Shown piece by piece: positions 28,601-37,004 of a stretch of DNA of 64,000 nt. The stretch's first letter is position 1, and every line of letters starts with the position of its first letter. A program made the position numbers and the translations under genes. The stretch is from Carpediemonas membranifera. Taxonomy: Eukaryota; Fornicata. A model generated the notes under the pieces. It was not told where the DNA came from, did not search any database, and saw only the letters and a list, made by a program, of their open reading frames with translations. Location of the stretch: assembly GCA_019828565.1 (NCBI GenBank), contig JAHDYR010000064.1:248001-312000 (forward strand), given 5' to 3'.

Positions 28601-29873
28601 TAACATGCTCAAGGGCAAGCGGCTTCAGGGTGCTGTTCAGGCAGCGTGTAAGTATCTCCTCGGTCGCGGAGACGTTCATGGCGCGGTAAGCATTCTCCAG
28701 AGCGCGGGTAGAGCGGTCGAAGCTCTCCAGCTCTGTCTGGCTTACCCACGCGATCCTGCGATCGCACGAATGGTGCCCGCCATCGTCGACAAGATCGATC
28801 CGGTTCACCTCCCCATTGAGCAGCGCAAGGCCCTCGCCGACAGTCTACAGACCACCGCACCTGACGCGGCGCTCAGACTGCTCATTTCTACTGGCGAGAT
28901 CGACGAGGCACTGGAGCTGTGCAGGTCGACTTCGATGACCCTGACGGACGATGTGGCCGCCGCTCTTTTGCCCACAGGCAAGTCTTCCGCACGGCTCGAG
29001 GTGGCCCGTTTCTTGGGCGATCGGTTTGCTGACCAAGCGGATCACCAGGCCGCCGCCAAGTACTACCGGATTGCCGGAGAAAAGATGCGAGTGCTCCAGA
29101 TGCTACTGGGCAGTCGTGTGGGCGATCATTCAGGCCGTATGGGTCAGCTCCGCATCATTCAGAACTTTGCCGTCTCGGCCCGTTCGCCCGAGATTTGCGT
29201 GGCTGCCGCGACCTCCCTCAAGCACCAGCGCTGGGACTTGAACGCCGACCCAGCCCAGCAGGAGTACCTCGACGCTGTTGCTATGACTGTGATGTCACTC
29301 TACGCTAAGGCGCGAACCCTAGATTCTTTGAGACAGCTTCGTGACTTTGCAATGAGTCGCGCGACTGCAGAGATTGACAGCAATAGGGATTACGACGCTG
29401 CGCTTACTGTGCTTGTCAAGGCAAAGGACGCGCTGGACGGGGCCGCCAAGCGTCAGATTGATGCCAATCCACTCGCTGATACGGTCAGAGAAGCCTATGT
29501 GAATGTCAACCAGTTCGTCGAGACCCGCTCCCTCGCTGCAGACACGGAGAGCGGCTTTATCTCTGGCTGCGAGGATCTCTTGGCTAAGGGGACCGTCGAG
29601 CCTGTCAAACGTGGAGACATTTATGCCCTGCTCGTTGAGTTCTGGCTCAAGAAGGCTGGGTCGACAGGTGATGCGTCCGACTGGGCGTCTGCGTACCGTT
29701 ATGCGAGCCGAATGGTGTCAGATCCTGATATTATCATCAGATACTACCTCACTCGCGAGAATCTGTTGCCGATCTGGCTGAACGCCGAGCCTGATGAGCC
29801 ATTCCCTGAGCATCTGTTCGAGGAGGAAGGCGAGGAGGAGGTCATGGAGGAGATCATGAGTGATGAGGACTAA
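25659..29873 (+). CDS. IFT140: Intraflagellar transport protein IFT140
   Basis: 1404 residues from an ATG. It is a core subunit of IFT complex A, which drives retrograde transport and membrane-protein entry in cilia. The N-terminal half (about 1-670) forms two WD40 propellers (FTCVAWHNDTLITGDDTGAV, GFTRMTVWKL-type strands). The C-terminal half (about 690-1330) is a TPR/helical solenoid with LWSNLAALCVKNLELPMAL (human AVWENMARMCVKTQRL), ALELCRSTSMTLTDDVAA (human ALQLCLGQNMSITEEMAE), KYYRIAGEKMRVLQMLL and GDIYALLVEFWLKK (human GDVYGFLVEHYVRK). The tail is acidic, as in other IFT140s. The length fits the family (about 1400-1460). It shows that the organism builds a flagellum. Confidence 0.95.
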   Translation: MSLLLPRQLQLPSVAKGYISFHVTGRFVACINGSVLTFASLDEPVSTTYNCTSTSEANFTCVAWHNDTLITGDDTGAVVVWAADLHECSLTPFAQFNKDNDSVRSIVIREYPSPDYTDDDRPVWFIVQYAKIVVVGNSLGHFTRAVSFMAPISCISYSKETDSLISIIQNPVKGTTELCHHTFESEMLGSMKEAAKAKISGVGDARMIVTVLEHGLVATTALGTNRMTVWKLAELSTNTLQTPSVAQIMAVAYHRSSHTLLAAAIDGKAYAWSFANPDGEPSSQWAALSPLPTYSPTGSAQTAVVQAITANGVPHFSLWVGSSRYFVSVAPPLHAAAPGIIAVQQAPLGVRVDLGGVAHRMSLDGVGGLPVSLAVSGPTDAPGLVVAANRDVVTVHHANREGVRLVNTLSASNLGGEVTAVCLPPISEEPRVLFVATSASIHRVVVSGGVIRDSIDIPPAMKGDTIRLLQASANGRYIAAVTHCGLVAVVDASRPSRMTLHKQTVFVSPGDFDFRVISHAVSADGTAVALILSQTLDVIPETSTILVIARTDNGMIDSIDLDQYGGTPSSIAWDATCPRLLGVLVTRSPDDVAADDEDEEGGAAELPCSTVLMSFFHDTTTGRIIQHEDREQPDAAILLSVRAPHWTVLPHSVGSPAKTYTLKDFAGSDSHVDDDKVAGMLDFSYELACGRADRAFELVRGLPGGALWSNLAALCVKNLELPMALQCLAQASDLVGIRIGESGLTTDEQLAMVAMHLGVEGVAQEKLNSYQLADLYVAHSMWAKAMEVAKADAIVAPTVWHSYGRMLEGCGQYKVAAQAYATAGTAEADVPRMLAAAGMLDRATEFGSVSSDWTAKYLESTGKVREAFDLFKGASDSMNVARIKAKLLLQRLRDHPESTESVVRDMLALSSSLDRIQDGRSHYFVGQALEEAAEAAPSSTASLIERAAGHFMSAGYPAHALRLAIDLDDQQIVSRHAKAATNMLKGKRLQGAVQAACKYLLGRGDVHGAVSILQSAGRAVEALQLCLAYPRDPAIARMVPAIVDKIDPVHLPIEQRKALADSLQTTAPDAALRLLISTGEIDEALELCRSTSMTLTDDVAAALLPTGKSSARLEVARFLGDRFADQADHQAAAKYYRIAGEKMRVLQMLLGSRVGDHSGRMGQLRIIQNFAVSARSPEICVAAATSLKHQRWDLNADPAQQEYLDAVAMTVMSLYAKARTLDSLRQLRDFAMSRATAEIDSNRDYDAALTVLVKAKDALDGAAKRQIDANPLADTVREAYVNVNQFVETRSLAADTESGFISGCEDLLAKGTVEPVKRGDIYALLVEFWLKKAGSTGDASDWASAYRYASRMVSDPDIIIRYYLTRENLLPIWLNAEPDEPFPEHLFEEEGEEEVMEEIMSDED

Positions 29874-29959
29874 AGACTGTGTTCATTCAAAGTTGTGCAA
29901 TTGATGTCGTCTGGGTGCTGTTGTGACGTATAGCTTGGCATAGGATGCGTTTATTCAGC

Positions 29960-30445
29960 TTAATCCATCTCCTCGAGGCCATCTCCAGTGACATCCTCGT
30001 CGCCATCCTCTTCCTCGTCAGATCCTGCGTCGAATTCGGGCATGTCAACACCGCCAGCCTGAGCCATGCTCTCGAACTGAGACATGTCTAGGTTAGCCAT
30101 AGGGTCATGCTCCTCCTCGTCGTCTTCATCGCGCCACCTGGACCAATCGATCTTGATATGCTGGCTCTTGGGGCCTTCTTGGAGCTTCGGCCACCAGCCG
30201 GGCGATGCTTTCTCAATAATCATGAAGCAGTTGAGAGGGAGGTACTTAACGAGAGCATCGGGGTTCACGGGATCAAGGAACTTAAGCTCAATGGCGTATT
30301 CTTCGCCCTTGGCGTTCTTGGCGTCAAACTTCAAGGTATCCTTCGTGAGGGACAGGCCTTTGCGGATGTTCTCAAAGCCGGGAGCATTAATGGTTACAAA
30401 GAGGCGTGTTTCATCCTGAGCCCAGGTAATATCGCAGTAGTGCAT
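29960..30445 (-). CDS. p23-type HSP90 co-chaperone (CS domain)
   Basis: 161 residues from ATG 30445 (MHYCDITWAQDE). Residues about 4-100 form a CS domain (FVTINAPGF, LSLTKDTLKFDAKN, LKYLPLNCFMIIEKA-type strands). The C-terminal HIKIDWSRWRDEDDEEE followed by an acidic tail matches human p23 (VDFNRWKDWEDDSDED), including the NFDRF-like LDMSQFESM segment that contacts HSP90. It stabilises the closed ATP state of HSP90 in the cytosol. The frame is open five codons further upstream from a TTG; the ATG is preferred. Confidence 0.9.
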   Translation of the reverse strand: MHYCDITWAQDETRLFVTINAPGFENIRKGLSLTKDTLKFDAKNAKGEEYAIELKFLDPVNPDALVKYLPLNCFMIIEKASPGWWPKLQEGPKSQHIKIDWSRWRDEDDEEEHDPMANLDMSQFESMAQAGGVDMPEFDAGSDEEEDGDEDVTGDGLEEMD

Positions 30446-30948
30446 TTGTCGTGTCAACAATCTTCGTGTGATGTCTGGAGATCGATCCGGTCGAATTGAT
30501 CGGACGGCGCGGCAGCCAAGCCAGGCAAATCGAGCCGAACGGGCTAAGATAACTCCGCTGGTCGGCTAGATCGCTTTTTGAACGCACGATGATGGTCATA
30601 CCGCCAACGAACATATATGCCTGACTGCGACGAGCAAGTTGGTTGCAACATGCGCGGCGAACAACACTGTAAGTCAAGTATGACCGAGTTGAGACCATGT
30701 CAATGTTGCTCCAACGCGCATGAACCCAACCCAGCACCGCCGACTGAGTCAAATTTTTATGAGAGAAAAAATCGGTTTCATGCGCGATGGGATCTCTTGC
30801 AGGATAGGCTAGCTTTCCGGCAAAAGGGCGATAATTGGCTAGATTTCAGAATATTCCGATGATTCATTTGCGCGATCTCCGCTCTTTTTAGCACCGGATC
30901 CATTTTTTTCTGCGAAAAAATCATATCAAAGCGACCACTTCCGCAAAA
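30446..30948. promoter_or_regulatory. Divergent intergenic/promoter region
   Basis: Separates p23 (minus) from the secreted protein gene (plus). It is more AT-rich toward the right and contains seven T, CTGCG, then six A at 30903-30920, about 28 bases before the ATG at 30949; a looser T5/A6 pair lies near 30755-30770. No gene or RNA recognised. Confidence 0.4.
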
Positions 30949-32220
30949 ATGTCAAGAATCAAGCTCTTTGCTCTTCTTTTCCTTGTCACCGTTGCTGTGT
31001 GCGATACTACATCGCGCACTGCTCGTATCTCCTGGACTAACCCCAACGTCACCAGATACCTCCCGACTGACATCGATTACCTCCTCCCCAAGGCCGACGG
31101 CTCTGGCTTTGACGCCCTCTCCACCTCCATGGACACTAACAGCTATCCCTGGAAGTTTATCACCTTCAACTTCTACCGCATGGTCGTCGAGGACCTCCTC
31201 ACCCATCCTGCGGCTGATATCATCGACATCCCCGTCGACCAGACCTTCACCTTTGTCACCACCCTTGACACCCCCACAGGCGCCCCCGTACCCAACCCCA
31301 CCTACGAGGACAACAAGCCCCACATCTTCGTCCGCAATGCCACCGATTCTTTCTGGTCCCTCAACTACCATGGTTCCACGCTCGGCTCTGCTTCCCTCGG
31401 GCGTTCCACCGAGGAGCCGATGCCTATGTTCTGCGACGGCTCCAGCGTCTTCATTTACACCGGGAACGAGATCCTCAAGTTCGGCATGGACCTCACCCTC
31501 CAGGGCAACGTCACCGTCGACTCCACCGATGTTTCGTTCCAGCAGATCATGAACTACGACAAGAACGGCATCTCCAAGATCCTCATCGGTGCCAACGATG
31601 CCGACGAGGCCGTCATTGTCAGCATCAACACCGACTTCTCTGCTGTCGTTGCCACCAACGTCGTTAGCATCATCGACAACGTTCAGATGACCGACTTCGC
31701 CGCGCCCATCTCCGCCTCCAAGAATGTTGCCCCGGATTCGATCCACTACGGCTTCATCGACTTCGACACCACCGAGAACAACTGGGTCTTCACTGTCGAC
31801 GGCTGGGCCAACCAGACGGGCACGTACATGTCAATGGCTCGGATCGGGAAGGACGTCCGTAACGACCGCCTTGTTCTCAACACCATGTGGATGTCAAATG
31901 ACTTCAGCTCTATGGGCCAGAAGTGGCAGACCCTCAACCTCGACCAGACCCCCATCGAAGGCGAGTCCGGAACCGTCGAGTATGATCTGTCCGACCCCGC
32001 CTATTCCTGCATGATGGAGGATCCCGGTTGCTTCGATTTGACCATGAGGGTGTATGCTGACGTCCTCATGAAGACCCATGAGAGCAAGCCCACTGAAGAC
32101 GGTGTCCAGGATTTCGTCAACGAGTTCATCTTCACCATGGCGAACGATCCTCATGACTCCGGCATGTGGGTCAAGGCCGGTCTTCTCGCCGTCCTTCTCG
32201 CCCTGGCCCTCCTGGCTTAA
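30949..32220 (+). CDS. Secreted or membrane-anchored glycoprotein, family unknown
   Basis: 423 residues from an ATG. A clear signal peptide (MSRIKLFALLFLVTVAVC) and a hydrophobic C-terminus of about 17 residues without a basic tail (KAGLLAVLLALALLA) suggest a GPI anchor or short tail anchor at the cell surface. The mature part is acidic, rich in Asp/Thr/Val and has several N-glycosylation sequons (NVTRY, NATDS, NVTVD, NQTGT). Beta-strand periodicity (IFVRNATDSFW, VFIYTGNEILKFGMD, KILIGANDADEAVIVSI) resembles a propeller. Codon use is strongly C/G-ending, consistent with high expression. Function unknown. Confidence 0.8.
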   Translation: MSRIKLFALLFLVTVAVCDTTSRTARISWTNPNVTRYLPTDIDYLLPKADGSGFDALSTSMDTNSYPWKFITFNFYRMVVEDLLTHPAADIIDIPVDQTFTFVTTLDTPTGAPVPNPTYEDNKPHIFVRNATDSFWSLNYHGSTLGSASLGRSTEEPMPMFCDGSSVFIYTGNEILKFGMDLTLQGNVTVDSTDVSFQQIMNYDKNGISKILIGANDADEAVIVSINTDFSAVVATNVVSIIDNVQMTDFAAPISASKNVAPDSIHYGFIDFDTTENNWVFTVDGWANQTGTYMSMARIGKDVRNDRLVLNTMWMSNDFSSMGQKWQTLNLDQTPIEGESGTVEYDLSDPAYSCMMEDPGCFDLTMRVYADVLMKTHESKPTEDGVQDFVNEFIFTMANDPHDSGMWVKAGLLAVLLALALLA

Positions 32221-32389
32221 GGCTGAGTCTGCTAATGTAAACACAAGAGTGTGAGATGCCGTTAGAATGACATACTGAGGCCAAGGGTTAAGACGAGTAC
32301 AACAACAATTCAGCACGGGCTCAGCTGCCCAGAAAAAGACGCACTTTAACCATCCATGGACGATCTGCTTGCCTGCGATGCTACTCTCC

Positions 32390-33511
32390 TCAGCGGCGTT
32401 TCTTGCCCTTCTTGCCTTTCTTCTTACCGCCCTTGCCCTTCTTCTTCCCTTTCTTTCCCTTCTTCCCTTTCTTCCCACCCTTGAGCGTTGGCGCGGTAGG
32501 CGGTGCCACGAGCATCGGCGGCAGACGGCCTGGCAGAGCGGACATAACCTGGTCAAGGGGTCGATCTGTCGGGGGAACAAGGGCCCGCTCCATCGTCTGG
32601 TGCATACTGTCGCTGATGCCGTCCATGCGACGTAGCCCCACAACAGACTTGGGCCGCAGGAGACTGTTGCCGGCTCTGATTTGTTGGGCATTTTCGTCAA
32701 CCTTGTAAAGTTTCTCACGGAGAGAAGGTCTGGCGGTCTGGGGTCGGTTCATCTTGAGAGTAGGCCGAGTAGACGGGCTAAGTACCCCTTCTTGCCTCCG
32801 CGTGTCGGCAGATCGACCCCGAAGAATGGTAGAGTTGTTACGGAGCGTTCCAATCAGCGTAGATTGCCTGGACATGCCAGCCATCTTCCGCTCTGTGTTG
32901 AGCTGCTCCCACTGAGTCACCTCGGCCTGCATCAGCACCCGCTTGTTTCTAGACTCGACCTGCTCGAGCAGCCGAGTGAACTCCGCGTCATCAATGCCTA
33001 GGTAGTCCTCGAAGACGCTGTCTTCATCCTCGTCCTCGGTCGACTCGTCGATTCGTGGAGGAACGTACGCGTACGGTGCAGAAAGGGGTCGCGGGGGCGG
33101 CTTGCTTGGCGTCTCAAACGTCGTCGTCCGCATGGTCGTAGCCATCGTCTCGGTCAGCGCAGAGAGGGGTCTATCGTTCTCTATAGCGTATGAGTGGGAG
33201 TACAGGATCGCGCTTGTGGGCCTGGAGCCGTGGCTGGAGGCAGACGATGGTCGGAATGCAGTCCTCGAGGCGCTCACGGGACGGGATGGTGGTTTCGGTA
33301 CGGGTGGCGGTTTCTGAGCAGTAACTGCATTGAGATTCTCGTATCGTTGCCTTCTTTGCCACCTGTGCTCCTGTATTTGCGAGTCCGTGAGCTTCGTCTC
33401 TCTTCGAGCAGAGGGCCGTTCATCAGGGATCAGCGATGGGTTGGATAGTTGTCGCTGTCCTAGTGGTTGCCCAGGACGTTCATTCAGTGTTGCTTGAACG
33501 CCTCTAAGCAT
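32390..33511 (-). CDS. Basic RPxSA-rich protein with Lys/Gly C-terminal tail
   Basis: 373 residues from ATG 33511 (MLRGVQATLNE). Mostly disordered and basic, with RPVSASR, FRPSSASS, SRPTSAIL, RPLSALT, RPLSAPY and RPQTARPS motifs, an acidic segment near residues 155-175 (DESTEDEDEDSVFEDY), a predicted helix, and a C-terminal tail of about 28 residues almost only Lys and Gly (GGKKGKKGKKGKKKGKG and on). RPxSA arrays are common in ciliary and cytoskeletal proteins of protists, so microtubule association is inferred. The tail resembles the end of the AXDND1-like protein at 43822. No catalytic domain. Confidence 0.75.
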   Translation of the reverse strand: MLRGVQATLNERPGQPLGQRQLSNPSLIPDERPSARRETKLTDSQIQEHRWQRRQRYENLNAVTAQKPPPVPKPPSRPVSASRTAFRPSSASSHGSRPTSAILYSHSYAIENDRPLSALTETMATTMRTTTFETPSKPPPRPLSAPYAYVPPRIDESTEDEDEDSVFEDYLGIDDAEFTRLLEQVESRNKRVLMQAEVTQWEQLNTERKMAGMSRQSTLIGTLRNNSTILRGRSADTRRQEGVLSPSTRPTLKMNRPQTARPSLREKLYKVDENAQQIRAGNSLLRPKSVVGLRRMDGISDSMHQTMERALVPPTDRPLDQVMSALPGRLPPMLVAPPTAPTLKGGKKGKKGKKGKKKGKGGKKKGKKGKKRR

Positions 33512-33619
33512 TTCGCCGATAATATCTAAAGTGCAGAATTTGGTCAAAATATCGTGCCATGCTGACACCACGGACGGTCAACCCGCGGCACAGGCCATGT
33601 TCCATCGCAAAATACCGGT

Positions 33620-34498
33620 TTAGTTAGTTTTCTTGTCGTCGGTGACAGGCTTAGCACCCTCCTCGACTCCGAGTAGACGGTTGAACGTCTCGTGACCAGT
33701 CTCCATCGGCCGCATGGTGATCAGGCGCCGCATCACCTCAATAGGGCTGTATCTGATGATCGAGGCGACCTTAAACCACTTGGCGTAAATGACCTCGGCG
33801 ATGAGGAGCCAGAAGACCAGGGCACGGGCATCGAGCTCAGACAGCACGAACGGTGAGGTCGGGTTGAGTCTCACGAGATAGTAGACCACAGCAGCCATGA
33901 CTGTGGCTTGGACGGGGCGGGCTGGGTTGGCCCAGGTGTGAGTGTCGGCCCGAGTTTGAAGACGGGCCTCCCAGGCGGCAACAAGGGCGCCGACCGAGCC
34001 CGCAACGATACCGCTGAGAAGAACCATGAACTGATTCGAGGCGTGTCTCGCGCTGACGAGATTCATGGCGACAACGATGGTGTCGAGCTTCGAGAGCTGA
34101 CCGAGCACGTCAAACGCATACCGGATGGGTGTCTTGTTCATGAAACGGAGCAGCACGCAGCGAGGCGGCATGACGAGGAAGGTGAAGCAGACTGTGTAGT
34201 ATATGATGAGTCGAGGGTTGTCCACCCAGCCTGGATAAGAATGGCCCATGAAAGCAGCGACAGAGCCACCGGAGAAGCACATGAAGAAGCCAATGATGTA
34301 GAGATAGAGAATACTGCAGTTTCTGCGATTGGGGATCCAGGCGGACATGACGCTGAGGATGTGGGCCGAGATGACGATGGGAAACATCGGGATCGTGTTG
34401 AACCAGTGGAAAAAATCGTTTGCTGAGGGATTCCCGATGAAAATGAACGGGATCTTGTCCCCAAGTATCATGGCCAACTGTCCAAGGCCGGTAGTCAT
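33620..34498 (-). CDS. TRIC-like multi-pass membrane protein (putative monovalent cation channel)
   Basis: 292 residues from an ATG. About seven hydrophobic helices. The FSGGSVAAFMGHSYPGWVDNP segment, followed by IIYYTVCFTFLVMPPRCVL, resembles the TRIC/TMEM38 pattern (LLGEPLIDYFSNN, then a WYLIFFCPLDL helix), and the later MVLLSGIVAGSVGALVAAWEARL resembles the glycine-kinked helix before the FExxL motif. TRIC channels are homotrimeric potassium channels of the ER that balance calcium release. The match is by pattern; an unrelated seven-helix protein is possible. The C-terminus is charged and cytosolic. Confidence 0.5.
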   Translation of the reverse strand: MTTGLGQLAMILGDKIPFIFIGNPSANDFFHWFNTIPMFPIVISAHILSVMSAWIPNRRNCSILYLYIIGFFMCFSGGSVAAFMGHSYPGWVDNPRLIIYYTVCFTFLVMPPRCVLLRFMNKTPIRYAFDVLGQLSKLDTIVVAMNLVSARHASNQFMVLLSGIVAGSVGALVAAWEARLQTRADTHTWANPARPVQATVMAAVVYYLVRLNPTSPFVLSELDARALVFWLLIAEVIYAKWFKVASIIRYSPIEVMRRLITMRPMETGHETFNRLLGVEEGAKPVTDDKKTN

Positions 34499-34887
34499 TT
34501 CGCGAGGCAGCTGTGCCCATTTATGCGATTTATGGCAAATGCAAACCGAGTATGCGACTAATCGTGCTAGTTCTGAAGAGAGTGGCTATGGTATGATATG
34601 TCATATGGTGAGTTGGGTTGGGATGATATTAGACGAGGATGATGGAAATGGTTCTTGGTTGACCAGAGTTGGCCATCAAGACGAGACAAAGCACTGCCAG
34701 CGGCTCGCCCCAGTGGCAGTACATGTGTGTACATAGTATGTATGTGAATATGGGATAATCTGCAAGGGCGCATGTCAAAGGTGATTGGCATGGATGAATG
34801 AAGGCGACGAGTGTCAGCACGGAGCAGGCGTGGATACTGTACATCGGCACTAGGTATCCCACTGCGGCATGCATTATGACCTTTCCG
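34499..34887. other. Non-coding interval
   Basis: Upstream of the TRIC-like gene and downstream of the next minus-strand gene. It contains short runs of ATG/TATG-rich sequence near 34715-34760. No open frame with coding character, RNA gene or repeat recognised. Confidence 0.5.
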
Positions 34888-35316
34888 TCACTCGAGCAGC
34901 GTCAGGAGTCGGTCGACGTGCCCCACCATTCTCACAGTCGCAGCGGCAGCATCAAACTTCACCACGTCTTCTGGTTTCATGTATGACCTTAGGATGAGGT
35001 AGTAGCTGTCGCTGAGGTGCAGGATCGTGGTGATGCAGTCGTGTTCTCGGGTATGGAGGATTGACAGCGCTGTCTGGCATAGTATGTCGCACAATGGCGA
35101 GGAAACTGATAGTAGTTTGTGAAATATGTCCAGGGAATCAGAGGTATCTGTGCCTACTTCCGCGACTGTCGCGAATTTGGACTTTTTCCTCCGCACGACA
35201 GCGCAAAACCGCGCTCGGGATGTACTGGCGTCCATTTCCACTATTTCAGACAATACACCCTCTATTAGCCCAGCATTCTTCGTTGCTGGAGCTCGTTTCC
35301 AGCATGTTCTAAACAT
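34888..35316 (-). CDS. Hypothetical small helical protein
   Basis: 142 residues from ATG 35316 (MFRTCWKRAP); the frame is open to 35430 without an ATG. It is helical and Cys-containing, with a basic VVRRKKSKF patch near residue 45 and Leu-rich helices toward the end (DIFHKLLSVSSPLCDILCQ, TTILHLSDSYYLILRSYM, ends VDRLLTLLE). No signal peptide, membrane helix or known motif. Family not recognised. Confidence 0.5.
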   Translation of the reverse strand: MFRTCWKRAPATKNAGLIEGVLSEIVEMDASTSRARFCAVVRRKKSKFATVAEVGTDTSDSLDIFHKLLSVSSPLCDILCQTALSILHTREHDCITTILHLSDSYYLILRSYMKPEDVVKFDAAAATVRMVGHVDRLLTLLE

Positions 35317-35445
35317 AGTGATCGGCAGCCAAAACTGCGCCCCTCCTAACAGAAGTCTGCTATAGACGATTGAGAGTCTTACTTTACTGCTTGCACTGTG
35401 CACTCTATGATACTTCACTAACAGTTCCAACTAACCGCTTGTCAT

Positions 35446-36676
35446 TTATGTACGTGCCCGCTTGCGCTTCTCAGGGAAAACGAGCGGCAGCTTGTCCAGC
35501 CTGATAGAACCGGCCACAGGCGTCGCAGAGGTCGACTTCCGCTTCCCAGCTCCAGACGCCGACGATGCAGTGCATCCAAGCTGTCTCGCCATCTCAACAA
35601 CATCCTTGAGAGGAAGCTTCAAGTCTTCGGCAATACGAGAAGCATCCTCGATGTCGAATTGGGCAGCGTGTAGGGCCACGATGACTGCTCTCAGCCTCAG
35701 ACCCTTCTTTTGGGAGTCCGAGATCTTCGTCTTTCTTCCCCTGGAAGTAACGAGCTCGCCCTCCTTGACCCACTCCCAGACCTTCATGGGGCAGACACCC
35801 AGGCTAGCGTCGAGCTTCTCTTGGTCGTTGAGATCACGGCTGCCCATGCATGCGAGGCGGATGTAAGTGGTGTACATAAGGAGGAGAGCGCCCTGCTTAG
35901 CAACCATGGCGTCGCTGGTGATGGATGCCAGCTCTCCAAACCGGGCCTGGACGAAGGATGGCCAAGTTTCTTCGGAGGACGAGGGGTTGCGGGCGACTTC
36001 AGCGAGAACCTCGCCCTGGAACTCCTCATAGTGCTCCTCGGGCAACACGCCTGAGAGTGGGTAGGCGTCCTCGGGCTTGGTGGCGGTCTTATCGTGCGGG
36101 GGGATAAGGGTCGACCTGGAAACATCAGCAGCAAGGTCAACGCCGTCAGCAGCCTTGAGAACCTGCTGCTCCATGGCGGCAGAGGTGGCTGTATCGAGGT
36201 TGTTCGCGCTCTGCCTGTTGCTGATGGCGCGCTGGAGGGAGGTCTGACGCTTACGAGAGCCAAAGGTCTCCGCGAGGCCGATTCGCTGCTGAGAGATGGA
36301 GGCAGCGGCCGAGTCGTTCTCAGACTGTGTGGCGTCCTTGCGGTATGGGACGAGGGAGTAGAGCTGGTGGGCGGGGCACAGGGTCATCTCTTTGCTGCCC
36401 TTCTTTCTGATGCCGACGAGATACTTCATTCCAGGGCCTGTAGTCTTATCTGAAATGTAGGACTGCTCCTCAACGTTGCCGAGAAGAAGGAATTCCTTCT
36501 TCTGCTGGTTCTTGAAGACAGTAAGGCCAATGCGGCTCTCGGACTTTGTGTTCAGAGTTGTAGCGGGGGGAGCGCCTTGTGGAAAGGAGACTACGTCAAT
36601 AACAACGGTTGTACATACAAACAAACGGCGCAGAATCAGAATTACCACCAGCAACGTGGAGTTTGGCCTTGGTCAT
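35446..36676 (-). CDS. RNA polymerase I subunit A49 (RPA49/POLR1E)
   Basis: Read as complement of join(35446..36590, 36619..36676), 400 residues. A 28-nt intron follows 19 codons; splicing gives MTKAKLHVAGG, then APFV-FSFPQGAPP, the SFPxGxPP motif of the A49 N-terminal dimerisation domain, replacing a hydrophobic run-on frame. Next come GLTVFKNQQKKEFLLLGN and YISDKTTGPGMKYLVGIR, the linker motif AETFGSRKRQ (family: AEAFGTKK), and the C-terminal tandem winged helices (about 215-375). With A34.5 it promotes initiation and RNA cleavage by Pol I in the nucleolus. It ends in a basic KRKRART. Confidence 0.85.
36591..36618 (-). other. Spliceosomal intron, 28 nt (A49)
   Basis: On the minus strand it begins GTATGT and ends TATTGACGTAG, phase 1. 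It has the most canonical 5' splice site in the window. Confidence 0.8.
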
Positions 36677-37004
36677 CGCTTTGCTGCCAGTTTTGCATGA
36701 AAAAAGAACCGACCAGATTACCGCACTTTTCACAGCCTTCGAGAGGTAATACCATTATTTAGTCCTGCGTACATGCCCACTGCCCACATTTCTATACACG
36801 CACCCCAAGAGGCTGACCTCCCTTGCTTGCTCCCGGCCCGGCTGAACTGGGCATGACTGTTCAGAGGCAAGACGGGCTGGAACAGTCGATTGGTCCGGTC
36901 GCCTCGGCCAGAGCGGGGTGACTACCACCGTTGCCTCATCGACATCATCGCGCAGACCTCGGTCGAAAATTTAAACCGCATTCTAAAACTGCGCACGACT
37001 CATC
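36677..37004. promoter_or_regulatory. Intergenic region with T/GCATG/A element
   Basis: Upstream of A49. TTTTGCATGAAAAAA lies at 36691-36705, about 15 bases before the A49 start (on the A49 strand it reads T6-CATGC-A4). The rest, to the stop of the ARID gene, shows no gene or repeat. Confidence 0.4.

Noticed and set aside
30952-31746. Minus-strand 264-codon frame
   Set aside because: Antisense to the signal-peptide protein at 30949; Gly/Asp/Val-rich composition typical of a C-ending-codon shadow.
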